This document shows, piece by piece, positions 1-8,736 of a stretch of DNA of 64,000 bases. The notes beneath the pieces are model-generated. The model had not been told where the DNA came from, searched no databases, and worked only from the letters and a program-made list of their open reading frames with translations. This DNA comes from Planktotalea arctica (GTDB lineage Bacteria; Pseudomonadota; Alphaproteobacteria; Rhodobacterales; Rhodobacteraceae). Positions within the stretch are counted from its first letter, which is position 1, and each line of letters starts with the position of its first letter. The stretch is from the NCBI RefSeq assembly GCF_002105285.1, contig NZ_MUHR01000011.1, positions 248,001-312,000 on the forward strand, given 5' to 3'. A program made the translations under genes and the position numbers.

Positions 1-714
1 ATGTACGAGCACTTCGATGATTGCAGGATCAACTTCAAAAAACTCACGCGTTTCAATGACTTCAAGCGCTTTGTTGAACATCGACGCGCTGTCGATTGTG
101 ATGCGCTGTCCCATGTCCCAATTGGGATGGGTCGCCGCTTGCGCAGGTGTGGCACTGGCCAGCTTCTCCATCGGCCAGTCGCGAAATGCGCCCCCAGAAG
201 CGGTGATGATGATCCGCTCGACAGCCTTAATATCCTCACCGATCAAGGCTTGGAAAACGGCAGAATGTTCACTGTCCACAGGCAGAATGCGCGCGCTGTG
301 CTTTTGCGCTGTCGCTTTGACCAGAGCCCCTGCGCAGACCATGGATTCCTTGTTGGCAAGCGCGAGGGACGCGCCCTGCTCAAGCGCCTTTAGCCCGGGC
401 GCGAGACCTGCTGCGCCGACGATGGCCGACATCACCCAATCGGTTGGCCGGCTTGCCGCATCGTCAAGTGCTTGCGCGCCTGCGCAGGCTTCGATCCCGC
501 TGCCTGCAAGGGCCGCGCGCAAATCACCCAAACGCGTAGGATCGGCCGTGATCGCCACCTCTGCGCGCAAATCTTTTGCATCTCGGGCAAGCCGCGCGAT
601 ATTTTGCGCTCCACTCAGAGCGACGACTTGATACTCATTTGGCGCGCGCTTGATCAGATCAATGGTGTTTTGGCCAATGGACCCCGTCGACCCGAAAATT
701 GAAACCCGCCTCAT
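1..714 (-). CDS. dxr: 1-deoxy-D-xylulose 5-phosphate reductoisomerase (N-terminal part, cut by window edge)
   Basis: Second enzyme of the MEP pathway: NADPH-dependent rearrangement and reduction of DXP to MEP in the cytoplasm, feeding isoprenoid synthesis. The frame starts at ATG 714 and is still open at base 1, giving 238 residues of a normally ~390-residue enzyme. The NADPH-binding GSTGSIGQ is at residues 8-15, NKES at 121-124, the metal-binding DSEH at 147-150 (Asp147, Glu149), ASGGAF at 172-177 and SMFNK at 211-215. It lies 9 bp downstream of cdsA, last visible gene of the frr-uppS-cdsA-dxr run. The C-terminal domains lie outside the window. Family assignment is secure from the motifs. 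Confidence 0.96.
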   Translation of the reverse strand, partial: MRRVSIFGSTGSIGQNTIDLIKRAPNEYQVVALSGAQNIARLARDAKDLRAEVAITADPTRLGDLRAALAGSGIEACAGAQALDDAASRPTDWVMSAIVGAAGLAPGLKALEQGASLALANKESMVCAGALVKATAQKHSARILPVDSEHSAVFQALIGEDIKAVERIIITASGGAFRDWPMEKLASATPAQAATHPNWDMGQRITIDSASMFNKALEVIETREFFEVDPAIIEVLVH

Positions 715-723
715 CTGATGCCA

Positions 724-1542
724 CTACCCGAGTGTATTGGGCGGAAAGGCGACGAAAAATTCGACGATGATCAACAGCAAAGCCGCGCCGAGCATCCCGT
801 CGAAACGATCCAGCAAACCGCCATGGCCAGGGATCAGGTTCGAGCTGTCCTTGACGCCCACATGCCGCTTGATCGCGCTTTCCGCGATATCGCCAAGCTG
901 CGAGGCGAGCGCAACAGCGACAGAAATAAGCACCACCATGCCCCCTCCGCCGACGGTCTGGGCAAAGATCATGCCAACGACCGCCGCACCAACCCAGCCC
1001 GCCGCCGTGCCGGACCATGTTTTCTTGGGGCTGACGCGGGGCCAGAATTTCGGGCCGCCAAGCATTTTACCCGCGAAATATCCCGCAACATCGGTGACGA
1101 TCACAACCAGCAGCAGCCAAAGCATCCAGATGATGCCGAAATCATCGCGCAGCGCGATCAGGCTGAAACCGGCGATCAGGATCACGGCTGTGTAGAACAT
1201 GAAAATGCGCCGTCCCGCAAAGGGGCGATTGGCCGATTTAAGCTGCGAAAACCCCACCAGAGACGGGGCAAGCAGAAGCGGCAGAATAATCGTATCAATC
1301 GGCGTGTAGCTGGCAACGAAAAGCGCCGCACCGCTCACCAGCGGCAGCCAGAGCGATTTTTGCCCGTCCGTCCCCGCAAGCATTCGCGTTAGTTCCCAAA
1401 CCATCATGCCGCAGGCAGTTGACACGAGCAAATGAATCCAAAGCCCGCCCGCCCAGACCGCCGCAACACCAATCGCAAGCATGATGATCGCACTCAGGAC
1501 GCGCGGACCAAGGTCACCCCATTTGGAGGCTGCTGCGCTCAT
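724..1542 (-). CDS. cdsA: Phosphatidate cytidylyltransferase
   Basis: Integral inner-membrane enzyme that makes CDP-diacylglycerol from phosphatidate and CTP, the branch point for phospholipids. The 272-residue product is a string of hydrophobic helices and ends with the family signature: SQLGD, SAIKRH, then KDSSNLIPGHGGLLDR and a final RxD near residues 215-245. Start ATG 1542 overlaps the uppS stop by four bases (ATGA), so the two are probably translationally coupled. Together with uppS and dxr it forms the classical bacterial lipid-precursor cluster. Length is typical. Confidence 0.96.
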   Translation of the reverse strand: MSAAASKWGDLGPRVLSAIIMLAIGVAAVWAGGLWIHLLVSTACGMMVWELTRMLAGTDGQKSLWLPLVSGAALFVASYTPIDTIILPLLLAPSLVGFSQLKSANRPFAGRRIFMFYTAVILIAGFSLIALRDDFGIIWMLWLLLVVIVTDVAGYFAGKMLGGPKFWPRVSPKKTWSGTAAGWVGAAVVGMIFAQTVGGGGMVVLISVAVALASQLGDIAESAIKRHVGVKDSSNLIPGHGGLLDRFDGMLGAALLLIIVEFFVAFPPNTLG

Positions 1543-2309
1543 GCCTTAACGGCGCCGAAGCGGCGATCGCGCGCGCCGTACTTGCGCGCCAGCCTTCCGA
1601 ATTCCTCGGCGGTGAAATCAGGCCAGAGCGTGTCGATAAACTCATATTCCGCATAGGCAGATTGCCAGAGCAGAAAGTTGGATATGCGCGCTTCACCGCT
1701 GGTGCGGATAACAAGGTCCGGATCGGGTAAAACGTAAGTATCCAAGTATCTTGGCAGCGTTTCTTCATCAATGGTTTCCGGATCTAACGTTCCCAGAGCA
1801 ACGTCTTGCGCCAGCCGTTTGGTGGCACGAGCAACCTCGTCCCTGCCACCGTAATTCAGGGCAATGGTCAGATGCACCAAATCGTTATGCGCCGTCAGAA
1901 TTTCCAGATTGTCCATCAACTCGACCAGCTTGTCATTCAAACGAACGCGATCACCAATAAAGCGCACACGCACCCCCACGTCGGACAGCGCACGCGCCTC
2001 CTTGGTGATATAGCGCTGGAATAGTTTCATCAGGCCCGAGACTTCGACCTGCGTGCGCTTCCAGTTTTCGGTGGAAAATGCAAAAATGGTCAGGTATTTC
2101 ACACCATTTTCAGGGCAAGCCTCGACGATTTCACGCACGCGGCGCGCCCCGGCGTGATGCCCGAACAAGCGCGGGCGACCACGCATCTGTGCCCAGCGGC
2201 CATTGCCGTCCATGATAATCGCAACATGCCCCGGACCAGCGGCCTGCCCGGCCTCATCCGGCTCTCGCCTGATGTGCGTGTCGATATCTGTGTCGGCGGC
2301 AAGGCTCAC
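1539..2309 (-). CDS. uppS: Undecaprenyl diphosphate synthase (cis-prenyltransferase)
   Basis: Cytoplasmic enzyme condensing IPP units onto FPP to make the C55 lipid carrier for peptidoglycan and polysaccharides. I place the start at GTG 2309, four bases after the frr stop. The frame is open further upstream, but only as overlap with frr codons. From this start the product is 256 residues, with the catalytic-Asp motif IIMDGNGRWA at 31-40 (Asp34), FAFSTENW, and the C-terminal RTSGE plus YAEYEF region that binds substrate and metal. It overlaps cdsA by ATGA. The start is an inference; the family is certain. Confidence 0.95.
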   Translation of the reverse strand: MSLAADTDIDTHIRREPDEAGQAAGPGHVAIIMDGNGRWAQMRGRPRLFGHHAGARRVREIVEACPENGVKYLTIFAFSTENWKRTQVEVSGLMKLFQRYITKEARALSDVGVRVRFIGDRVRLNDKLVELMDNLEILTAHNDLVHLTIALNYGGRDEVARATKRLAQDVALGTLDPETIDEETLPRYLDTYVLPDPDLVIRTSGEARISNFLLWQSAYAEYEFIDTLWPDFTAEEFGRLARKYGARDRRFGAVKA

Positions 2310-2313
2310 GTCA

Positions 2314-2877
2314 TCACACCTGCATGATTTCTTCTTGCTTGGTTTCAAGCGCTGCATCGACGGCCTTGATCGCCTTGTCGGTCAATTCCTGCACTTCGGT
2401 TTCCCAGAATTTCTGGTCATCCTCGGAAAGACCATCGGCTTTCGCCTTTTTGATCTGATCCATCCCATCGCGGCGCAGGTTGCGCACGGAAACCCGCGCG
2501 CTTTCGGCGTATTTCGCGGCGACCTTGGTCAATTCGCGGCGACGCTCCTCGTTGAGCTCTGGAATGGGCAACATGATGATCGTGCCGTTAAGCTGCGGGT
2601 TGATCCCAAGGCCACTTTCGCGGATCGCCTTTTCGACTTTGCCGACAAGGCCCTTGTCCCAAACATTGATAGTGACCATGCGCGGTTCGGGGACGTTGAC
2701 GGTGCCCACCTGATTGATCGGCGTCATGCTGCCGTAGGCATCGACCATCACAGGTTCGAGCATCGAGCCAGAGGCACGCCCCGTGCGCAAGGATGCGAAT
2801 TCGGTTTTCAAATTTGTCATCGCGCCATCCATGCGGCGCTGAAGATCATCGGTATCAAGTAGGAAATCGTCTGACAT
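2314..2877 (-). CDS. frr: Ribosome recycling factor
   Basis: Splits post-termination 70S ribosomes together with EF-G. The product is 187 residues, matching the ~185-residue family. ATG 2877 is preferred over an upstream TTG at 2889 because GAGGG lies five bases before the ATG and the protein then begins [12 protein letters not shown] as family members do. The conserved ASLRTGRAS stretch and the P-E-R around [10 protein letters not shown] are present in the first third. It lies 72 bp downstream of pyrH and four bases upstream of uppS, the common pyrH-frr-uppS order. Confidence 0.96.
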   Translation of the reverse strand: MSDDFLLDTDDLQRRMDGAMTNLKTEFASLRTGRASGSMLEPVMVDAYGSMTPINQVGTVNVPEPRMVTINVWDKGLVGKVEKAIRESGLGINPQLNGTIIMLPIPELNEERRRELTKVAAKYAESARVSVRNLRRDGMDQIKKAKADGLSEDDQKFWETEVQELTDKAIKAVDAALETKQEEIMQV

Positions 2878-2949
2878 GTTTGCCCTCAATTGCTCTTCGA
2901 GCGGTTTTTATATTTCTAGGCGAGACGCGCACGCTTGTATAGTCGCGGC

Positions 2950-3693
2950 TTAATCTTGAACGCGTGTGTAGGTGCCCTCACCCGCGAGAATGCCCTTGAA
3001 GCCACCCGGCTCATCCAGCGAAAACACGATGATCGGCAGGTTGTTGTCACGTGCAAGCGCGATGGCAGAAGCATCCATTACGCCAAGGTGTTTTTGCAAC
3101 ACTTCATCGAAAGTGACAGTGTCATAGCGCTTGGCATCGGGAAATTTCACCGGATCCTTGTCGTAAACGCCGTCCACTTTGGTGCCTTTAAAGATCGCTT
3201 CGCAGGCCATTTCATTGGCCCGCAGTGTCGCGGCAGTATCAGTGGTAAAATAGGGATTGCCGGTTCCGGCGGCAAAGATGCACACGCGCTTCTTTTCCAG
3301 GTGGCGCACGGCGCGGCGGCGAATGTAGGGCTCGGCCACCTCGTTCATGGTGATCGCGGAAATAACGCGCGTGTGAATGCCAAGCCCCTCCAGTGCGGAT
3401 TGCATCGCAAGCGCATTCATCACCGTAGCGAGCATGCCCATGTAATCCGCCGTTGTCCGCTCCATCCCCTGCGCAGAGCCTTGCAGACCGCGAAATATAT
3501 TGCCTCCGCCGATGACCATGCAGATCTCGACGCCCATCTCGTGTACCGTTTGCACTTCGCGCGCGATACGCTCGACCGTGGGCGGATGCAGGCCGAAACC
3601 CTGATCGCCCATCAACGCCTCTCCAGAAATCTTGAGCATCACGCGCTTGAACGACTGAGCGGCGGCAGGCGCAGCGGCGGGGGCATCGGTCAT
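2950..3693 (-). CDS. pyrH: Uridylate kinase
   Basis: Hexameric UMP kinase of the amino-acid-kinase fold: phosphorylates UMP to UDP in pyrimidine nucleotide synthesis. The chosen ATG 3693 gives 247 residues; the open frame runs further upstream but without homologous sequence. An Ala/Pro-rich N-terminal tail (residues 4-12) precedes the kinase core. Visible motifs are [16 protein letters not shown] (from residue 20), the glycine loop GGGNIFRG, and the [12 protein letters not shown] nucleotide-binding segment. It heads the frr-uppS-cdsA-dxr series and is divergent from miaA. Confidence 0.96.
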   Translation of the reverse strand: MTDAPAAAPAAAQSFKRVMLKISGEALMGDQGFGLHPPTVERIAREVQTVHEMGVEICMVIGGGNIFRGLQGSAQGMERTTADYMGMLATVMNALAMQSALEGLGIHTRVISAITMNEVAEPYIRRRAVRHLEKKRVCIFAAGTGNPYFTTDTAATLRANEMACEAIFKGTKVDGVYDKDPVKFPDAKRYDTVTFDEVLQKHLGVMDASAIALARDNNLPIIVFSLDEPGGFKGILAGEGTYTRVQD

Positions 3694-3729
3694 ATTGTAC
3701 TCCGAAAAAGGATATGTAGGATCGCGCGC

Positions 3730-3758
3730 AAAATGCCTAAACTCGGGGCATTGTTCAA
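3730..3758 (-). promoter_or_regulatory. Candidate sigma-70-type promoter of pyrH
   Basis: On the minus strand TTGAAC and CATTTT are separated by 17 bases, and the -10-like hexamer ends 36 bases before the pyrH ATG. It is the only reasonable -35/-10 pair I found in the 126-bp pyrH-miaA divergent region. Hexamer matches are moderate, so this is a candidate only. Confidence 0.35.
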
Positions 3759-3819
3759 TCACTGATCCCCGCAAATCGCAGATAATGCGCAAGCGGGAGG
3801 AAAATTTTGGGGTAAACCT

Positions 3820-4704
3820 TTGGCACAGCTTGATATTTCCGGCATTGACCCGGACCTGCCCGTGCTGATTGCGGGGCCGACGGCCTCTGGCAAATCGGCG
3901 CTGGCGCTGGAAATTGCGCAAATGCAGGGCGGGGTTATCATCAACGCCGACGCCTCACAGGTGTTCGAGGGCTGGCGCATTTTGACCGCGCGCCCGAGCA
4001 ATGACGAAGAAGCATGCGCACCCCACGCGCTTTATGGCCACGTGCCGTTCGAGGCGGGCTATTCCGCGGGCGCTTGGCTGCGCGATGTGACGCCCTTGGT
4101 GCAAGGCGGTGCACGCGCGATCATCGTTGGCGGTACGGGGCTATATTTCAAGGCGCTGAGCGAGGGCCTTGTCGACATCCCCCCGACCCCGCCCGAGGTG
4201 CGCGAGGCGGCGAATGCACTGCGCGAGATATCGGGTGGCACCGCGCAAATGATCGCAACCCTAGATGCTGCGACACAGGCAAAGATTGATCTGCGAAACC
4301 CCATGCGCGTGCAGCGCGCGTTCGAGGTGCAACGCGCCACAGGGCAAGGCCTGGCCGCTTGGCACGCAGCAACGCCACCGCCGCTTTTGCCGCTACAGGC
4401 CTGCACGCCCTTGGTGATAGATGCGCAAACCGACTGGCTGAACGCGCGCATCGCACGGCGCTTCGATCTGATGGTGGCGGGCGGTGCATTGGACGAGGCA
4501 GCGGCTAATCTACACCGCTTCGACCCTGATCTAGCGTCCTGCAAAGCCATTGGCGCGCCCGAATTGACCGCCTATCTGCGCGGCACATATACGCTTGAGC
4601 AAGCGAAAGAGGCCGCCAGCATCGCAACGCGCCAATTTGCCAAACGCCAACGCACATGGTTTCGTTCGCGCATGGGGGGATGGCGCAAACTATCCCTGCC
4701 CTAG
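3820..4704 (+). CDS. miaA: tRNA dimethylallyltransferase
   Basis: Transfers a dimethylallyl group from DMAPP to N6 of A37 in tRNAs reading UNN codons. The P-loop GPTASGKS is at residues 19-26, followed by [10 protein letters not shown] in the tRNA/DMAPP-binding region and, near the middle, the [12 protein letters not shown] core; the C-terminus keeps the [14 protein letters not shown] segment. The product is 294 residues, normal for the family. The start is TTG 3820; no ATG lies in frame between the upstream stop at 3763 and the P-loop, and a GGGAGG lies about 20 bases upstream, so the start is uncertain by a few codons. Its substrate DMAPP comes from the same isoprenoid pathway as the dxr/uppS cluster opposite. 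Confidence 0.95.
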   Translation: MAQLDISGIDPDLPVLIAGPTASGKSALALEIAQMQGGVIINADASQVFEGWRILTARPSNDEEACAPHALYGHVPFEAGYSAGAWLRDVTPLVQGGARAIIVGGTGLYFKALSEGLVDIPPTPPEVREAANALREISGGTAQMIATLDAATQAKIDLRNPMRVQRAFEVQRATGQGLAAWHAATPPPLLPLQACTPLVIDAQTDWLNARIARRFDLMVAGGALDEAAANLHRFDPDLASCKAIGAPELTAYLRGTYTLEQAKEAASIATRQFAKRQRTWFRSRMGGWRKLSLP

Positions 4705-4793
4705 GTTTGCGAAAAGCACACAATGCAGCCGAAAAATGCTTTGTAACTTTCTGAATAATTGACTTTGAGCGACATTTTGCCTTGCTGAGCTGC

Positions 4794-5627
4794 ATGAATA
4801 CACTGACGCCCCAAAGCCTAGATCAGAAAACTGTCACAACCATTGCGCAGCGCGCGGGCGGCGCACCTTGGCGCCTTGGACTTGCGCATGCGCGCCCCGA
4901 GCATACGTTGATCTGGGTCACACGCGGCGCGGCGCGCGCCGTTGTAGAGGGGCGCGGCTTTGCGATGAGCAGTCACAATGCGCTGTTTATTCCTGCGGGA
5001 ACCCTGTTCTCGTTCACATGGGAAACCTCGTGCTTCGGACAAACCGTCCTCCTGGCGCCAAGGCCCGGGCTTGACTGGCCGCCCGACCCACTGTTGCTGC
5101 GCGTGCGCGAGCCCAAAGCGCAGTTGACCCTGACCCATTATGTCGAAGCGATCCAGACCGAAGCGGCAAGCGATCTACCCATGGCGGCGGTCGCCGCAAG
5201 CGCGCATGCGCAATTGATGACCGTTTGGGCGCATCGCTTTGCGGCGCCAAGCCAGAATGAAAAGATCAGCGCCGCGCGCCGCCTGATGCGGGCATTCTGC
5301 GCTTTGATCGTTCAATCCGAAAACTTTACATCATGCGGGGCGTCCATGGCGGAGTATGCCGCGAAGCTCGGGGTGACGCCGACCCATTTGACCCGCGTGA
5401 GCAGAGCCGAATGCGGCATGACCGCAGCCGATCTTTTGACCCAGCACAGCTTGCAGCGTGCTTGCCGGATGATCGAGGATGATGCGCTAAAGGCTGTTGA
5501 TGTCGCGCGAAACCTTGGATTTTCAACGCCGGCCTATTTCACCCGTTTCATAAAAGCCCACACCGGTTTAACCCCGAGTCAATTGCGCAAAGCCGCCCAT
5601 GCGCGCCGCAGCCCCGCACATCCTTAA
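4794..5627 (+). CDS. AraC-family transcriptional regulator
   Basis: Two-domain regulator of 277 residues. The N-terminal ~150 residues form a cupin-like sensing domain (PEHTLIWVTRG, FIPAGTLFSF). The C-terminal ~100 residues hold the double helix-turn-helix: YAAKLGVTPTHLTRVSR for the first HTH and VARNLGFSTPAYFTRFIKAHTGLTPSQLR for the second, close to the AraC consensus. ATG 4794 is preferred over a TTG four codons upstream. It precedes, in the same direction and 261 bp away, the peptide transporter genes; it may control them, but the sequence does not show this directly. The ligand is unknown. Confidence 0.88.
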   Translation: MNTLTPQSLDQKTVTTIAQRAGGAPWRLGLAHARPEHTLIWVTRGAARAVVEGRGFAMSSHNALFIPAGTLFSFTWETSCFGQTVLLAPRPGLDWPPDPLLLRVREPKAQLTLTHYVEAIQTEAASDLPMAAVAASAHAQLMTVWAHRFAAPSQNEKISAARRLMRAFCALIVQSENFTSCGASMAEYAAKLGVTPTHLTRVSRAECGMTAADLLTQHSLQRACRMIEDDALKAVDVARNLGFSTPAYFTRFIKAHTGLTPSQLRKAAHARRSPAHP

Positions 5628-5820
5628 CGCCAAAACGCAGCCTCGACGTTTGATTGACTTTGCTTGCCGCAGGGGAAGCCGTATTTCTAGGTTGCATTCC
5701 AGCTCGATGTCGCTTTTGATCAGGAGGGATGTCGCTTTTTGCCCTCAGTTTGCCGAATGGATGAATTGACGTGCAGATTTTTCTGGTGCCGAATGCGACG
5801 ACTTGGGGATCGAGGTTATC

Positions 5821-5838
5821 AGTGCTGCACGCAGCACT
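5821..5838 (+). promoter_or_regulatory. Hairpin in the leader of the peptide-binding-protein gene
   Basis: A perfect 8-bp inverted repeat, AGTGCTGC-AC-GCAGCACT, ends 50 bases before the binding-protein ATG. It has only two loop bases and no clear T-run, so it is more likely an mRNA 5' structure or a regulator site than a terminator. The rest of the 261-bp AraC-SBP gap shows no gene; it contains GATGTCGCTTTT twice, 28 bases apart. Confidence 0.4.
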
Positions 5839-5888
5839 TTCATGCTCACACACCCAACAATGAAAAAATGTGTCACAGGGAGAACAAG

Positions 5889-7547
5889 ATGACGCTCAAA
5901 ACAAACAAAGGCCGTGCGATCCACTCAGCGGCGAAAATGTATGCGGAAGAATTCAAAGCGGGCCTGATGGACCGCCGCGAGTTTCTCACCCGTGCCTCTG
6001 CCTTGGGTGTCGCAACGGCGACGGCCTATACAATGGCTGGCCTCACGCAGCCCGTTCAGGCCGCAGCACACGTCAAGGCCGGTGGCACATTGCGCATCCA
6101 GCAAGAAGTACGCGCGCTGAAAGACCCACGCACATATGACTGGTCACAAATCGCAAACTTCTCGCGCGGTTGGCTCGAGTATCTGGTGCGCATCAACGCG
6201 GACGGCTCGTTCGAGGGACGCCTGCTCGAGAGCTGGTCGGCCAATGAAGATGCGACAGAGTACACATTGAACGTGCGCAAGGGCGTCAAGTGGAACAACG
6301 GCGAAGATTTCACCGCAGAGGATGTTGCGCGCAACATCATCGGTTGGTGTGACAAGGGCATGGAAGGCAATTCCATGGCTGGCCGTATGAACTCGCTGAT
6401 CGATCCCGAGACGGAAATGGCGCGCGACGGCGCAGTCATGGTCGTGGATATGCACACCGTGAAGCTGACGCTGCCAGCTGCAGACATCACCATCATCCCC
6501 GGCATGGCGGATTATCCGGCGGCGATCACACATGCTTCGCATGATGCCGACAACATGGTTGGCAATGCGATCGGCACAGGCCCCTACATTCCCGAGAGCC
6601 TTGAAGTTGGCGTCAAAGGCGTGCTGGTCAAGAACATGGATCACGAGTGGTGGGGTGAAGGCGCTTATCTGGACCGGATCGAGTTCATCGATTACGGCAC
6701 GGATCAATCCGCGTTCGTTGCAGCAGCCGAATCCGAAGAGATCGACATGACCTACCGGATTGACGGTGATTTTGTTGAAGTCTTCGACACGCTGGATGGC
6801 TGGATCAAATCCGAAACGCCAACGGCGAATACAATCGTTATTCGTCCCAACCAGCAGGCTGAAGTTGATGGCATGAAGCCCTATGCAGACGTGCGTGTGC
6901 GCCGTGCATTGGCGATGGCCGTGGACAACGCGGTTTGCCTCGAGCTTGGCTTTGCGGGCAACGGTACGGTTGCGGAAAACCACCATGTTTCCCCGCTGCA
7001 TCCCGAGTATGCCGCGCTTCCCGCGATGAAAGTCGATGGCGCAGCAGCAAAGGCCCTGATGGATGAAGCAGGCATGGGCGATTACGAGCACGAGCTGCTT
7101 TCGATCGACGATGACTGGCGCAAGAACACCACCGATGCCGTCGCAGCCCAGCTGCGCGACGCCGGTATCAAGGTAAAGCGCACTATCCTGCCGGGCTCTA
7201 CGTTCTGGAATGATTGGGCGAAGTATCCCTTCTCCTCGACAAACTGGAACCAGCGTCCGCTTGGCGTTCAGGTTCTGGCGCTTGCCTACCGTACCGGCGA
7301 AGCATGGAACGAGTCCGGCTTTGCCAACGCAGAGTTCGACGCGCTTCTTGGCGAGGCAATGTCCATCGCCGACGCTGGCAAACGCCGCGAGATCATGGCG
7401 AAGGTACAAAAGATCATGCAGGATGAAGGTGTGATCATCCAGCCTTACTGGCAGTCGCTCTATCGTCACTACCGCGAGGGCATTGTCGGAGCAGAAATGC
7501 ACCCGTCCTTCGAAATCCATGTCGAAAAAATCGGTTTCGCGGCCTAA
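5889..7547 (+). CDS. Peptide/nickel-type ABC transporter substrate-binding protein (SBP_bac_5), Tat-type signal
   Basis: Periplasmic binding protein of a DppA/OppA-type importer, 552 residues. ATG 5889 follows GGGAG at good spacing; the longer open frame upstream has no family resemblance. A twin-arginine signal is visible: DRREFLTR at residues 28-35, a hydrophobic stretch to about 50, and a likely cut after VQA at 57. Secretion in folded form by Tat is known for several members of this family. The mature part carries family features such as [18 protein letters not shown] and [18 protein letters not shown]. It is followed by a terminator and then two permeases and an ATPase. The transported ligand cannot be read from the sequence. 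Confidence 0.92.
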   Translation: MTLKTNKGRAIHSAAKMYAEEFKAGLMDRREFLTRASALGVATATAYTMAGLTQPVQAAAHVKAGGTLRIQQEVRALKDPRTYDWSQIANFSRGWLEYLVRINADGSFEGRLLESWSANEDATEYTLNVRKGVKWNNGEDFTAEDVARNIIGWCDKGMEGNSMAGRMNSLIDPETEMARDGAVMVVDMHTVKLTLPAADITIIPGMADYPAAITHASHDADNMVGNAIGTGPYIPESLEVGVKGVLVKNMDHEWWGEGAYLDRIEFIDYGTDQSAFVAAAESEEIDMTYRIDGDFVEVFDTLDGWIKSETPTANTIVIRPNQQAEVDGMKPYADVRVRRALAMAVDNAVCLELGFAGNGTVAENHHVSPLHPEYAALPAMKVDGAAAKALMDEAGMGDYEHELLSIDDDWRKNTTDAVAAQLRDAGIKVKRTILPGSTFWNDWAKYPFSSTNWNQRPLGVQVLALAYRTGEAWNESGFANAEFDALLGEAMSIADAGKRREIMAKVQKIMQDEGVIIQPYWQSLYRHYREGIVGAEMHPSFEIHVEKIGFAA

Positions 7548-7568
7548 ACGCGCGGGATCAAAAATCAA

Positions 7569-7598
7569 GCCGCCCCTTATATCGGGGGCGGCTTTTTT
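7569..7598 (+). terminator. Intrinsic terminator between binding protein and permease genes
   Basis: GCCGCCCC (7569-7576) pairs with GGGGCGGC (7585-7592) around an 8-base loop, followed directly by TTTTTT. Its position just after the binding-protein gene fits the usual arrangement where partial termination gives more binding protein than membrane components. Confidence 0.85.
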
Positions 7599-7678
7599 CG
7601 CCGTTGAGCGCAGATGAGCGCGCTCGCAACAATGACGGATCACCAATGATCCGCATAGCCTGAACGACAGGGGCACAC

Positions 7679-8725
7679 ATGGGACTGTTTATTTTGCGAC
7701 GCCTTGGGGTCATGATCCTCACGGCGCTCTGCCTGACATTCGTCGTCTTCTTTTTGACGAATCTCTATCCGAACCTCGAAAAGCTGGCCAAAACCCAAGG
7801 CAACATGCGGATGACCGACGAGCAGGTCGAAAGCTGGCTGAGCAATCGCGGCTATTTGCAGCCCGTTCCGGTGAAATACGGCGAATGGTTGGGGGTTTTG
7901 CCCTCCAAGCAGATCGAGAACTCTGAAGGAGACCTGGTTGGCCGCTGTATCGATCCCGGCGTCGATCCCGCAGATGCACCGCGCTTTTGTGGCATCTTGC
8001 AGGGCGATTGGGGCTATTCCACTGTCTTCAAGGATGACGTCGCCAGCATTGTTGCCACGCGCCTCGCGTTGACGGGTAAGTTGATGTTCTGGGTGATGGT
8101 GCTCATGGTGCCATCGGCCTTGATCCTCGGGGTTCTGGCCGGAATGCGCGAAGGCTCGCGCACCGACCGCACGCTTTCCACTGTAGCAATCACCACAACG
8201 GCGACGCCTGAATATGTCTCTGGCGTGATACTGATTGCGGTCTTCGCCTCTTCCGCTGTTGGGTTAAAGTGGTTCAAAGGCACTGCGACTTCGGCGATGG
8301 ACAATGCGAATTTTGAAAATTTCTTCTTGCCGGTGCTGACCATCTCCCTGTTCGGAATGGGCTATATCGCCCGCATGACCCGCGCCTCCATGGCCGAAGT
8401 CATGACGGCGCAGTATATCCGCACTGCGCGGCTGAAAGGCGTGAGCTTTCGCAATATCGTCACGAAACACGCGCTGCGCAACGCGCTGATCGCGCCCTTC
8501 ACCGTCATCATGCTCCAGTTCCCATGGCTGCTTAATGGTGTGGTGATCGTCGAGACGCTGTTCAACTACAAAGGCTTCGGCTGGGTCTTGGTGCAAGCGG
8601 CAGGCAACAACGACATCGAGCTGTTGCTCGGCGTGTCGGTGGTGTCGGTCTTCGTCGTGCTGATCACCCAGCTCGTATCCGATATCGGCTACGTCTATCT
8701 CAACCCGCGCATCAGCGTTAGCTAA
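7679..8725 (+). CDS. Peptide ABC transporter permease, DppB/OppB type
   Basis: Inner-membrane half-channel of the importer, 348 residues. It begins with the family pattern FILRRLGVMILTALCLTFVVFFL as first membrane helix, followed by a periplasmic region with two cysteines, then a five-helix BPD_transp_1 core. The EAA loop that docks on the ATPase is visible as RLKGVSFRNIVTKHALRNAL about 85 residues from the C-terminus. AGGGGC lies before ATG 7679. It is 11 bp upstream of the second permease, hence probably co-transcribed. Confidence 0.92.
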   Translation: MGLFILRRLGVMILTALCLTFVVFFLTNLYPNLEKLAKTQGNMRMTDEQVESWLSNRGYLQPVPVKYGEWLGVLPSKQIENSEGDLVGRCIDPGVDPADAPRFCGILQGDWGYSTVFKDDVASIVATRLALTGKLMFWVMVLMVPSALILGVLAGMREGSRTDRTLSTVAITTTATPEYVSGVILIAVFASSAVGLKWFKGTATSAMDNANFENFFLPVLTISLFGMGYIARMTRASMAEVMTAQYIRTARLKGVSFRNIVTKHALRNALIAPFTVIMLQFPWLLNGVVIVETLFNYKGFGWVLVQAAGNNDIELLLGVSVVSVFVVLITQLVSDIGYVYLNPRISVS

Positions 8726-8736
8726 AGGAGGCCCCC

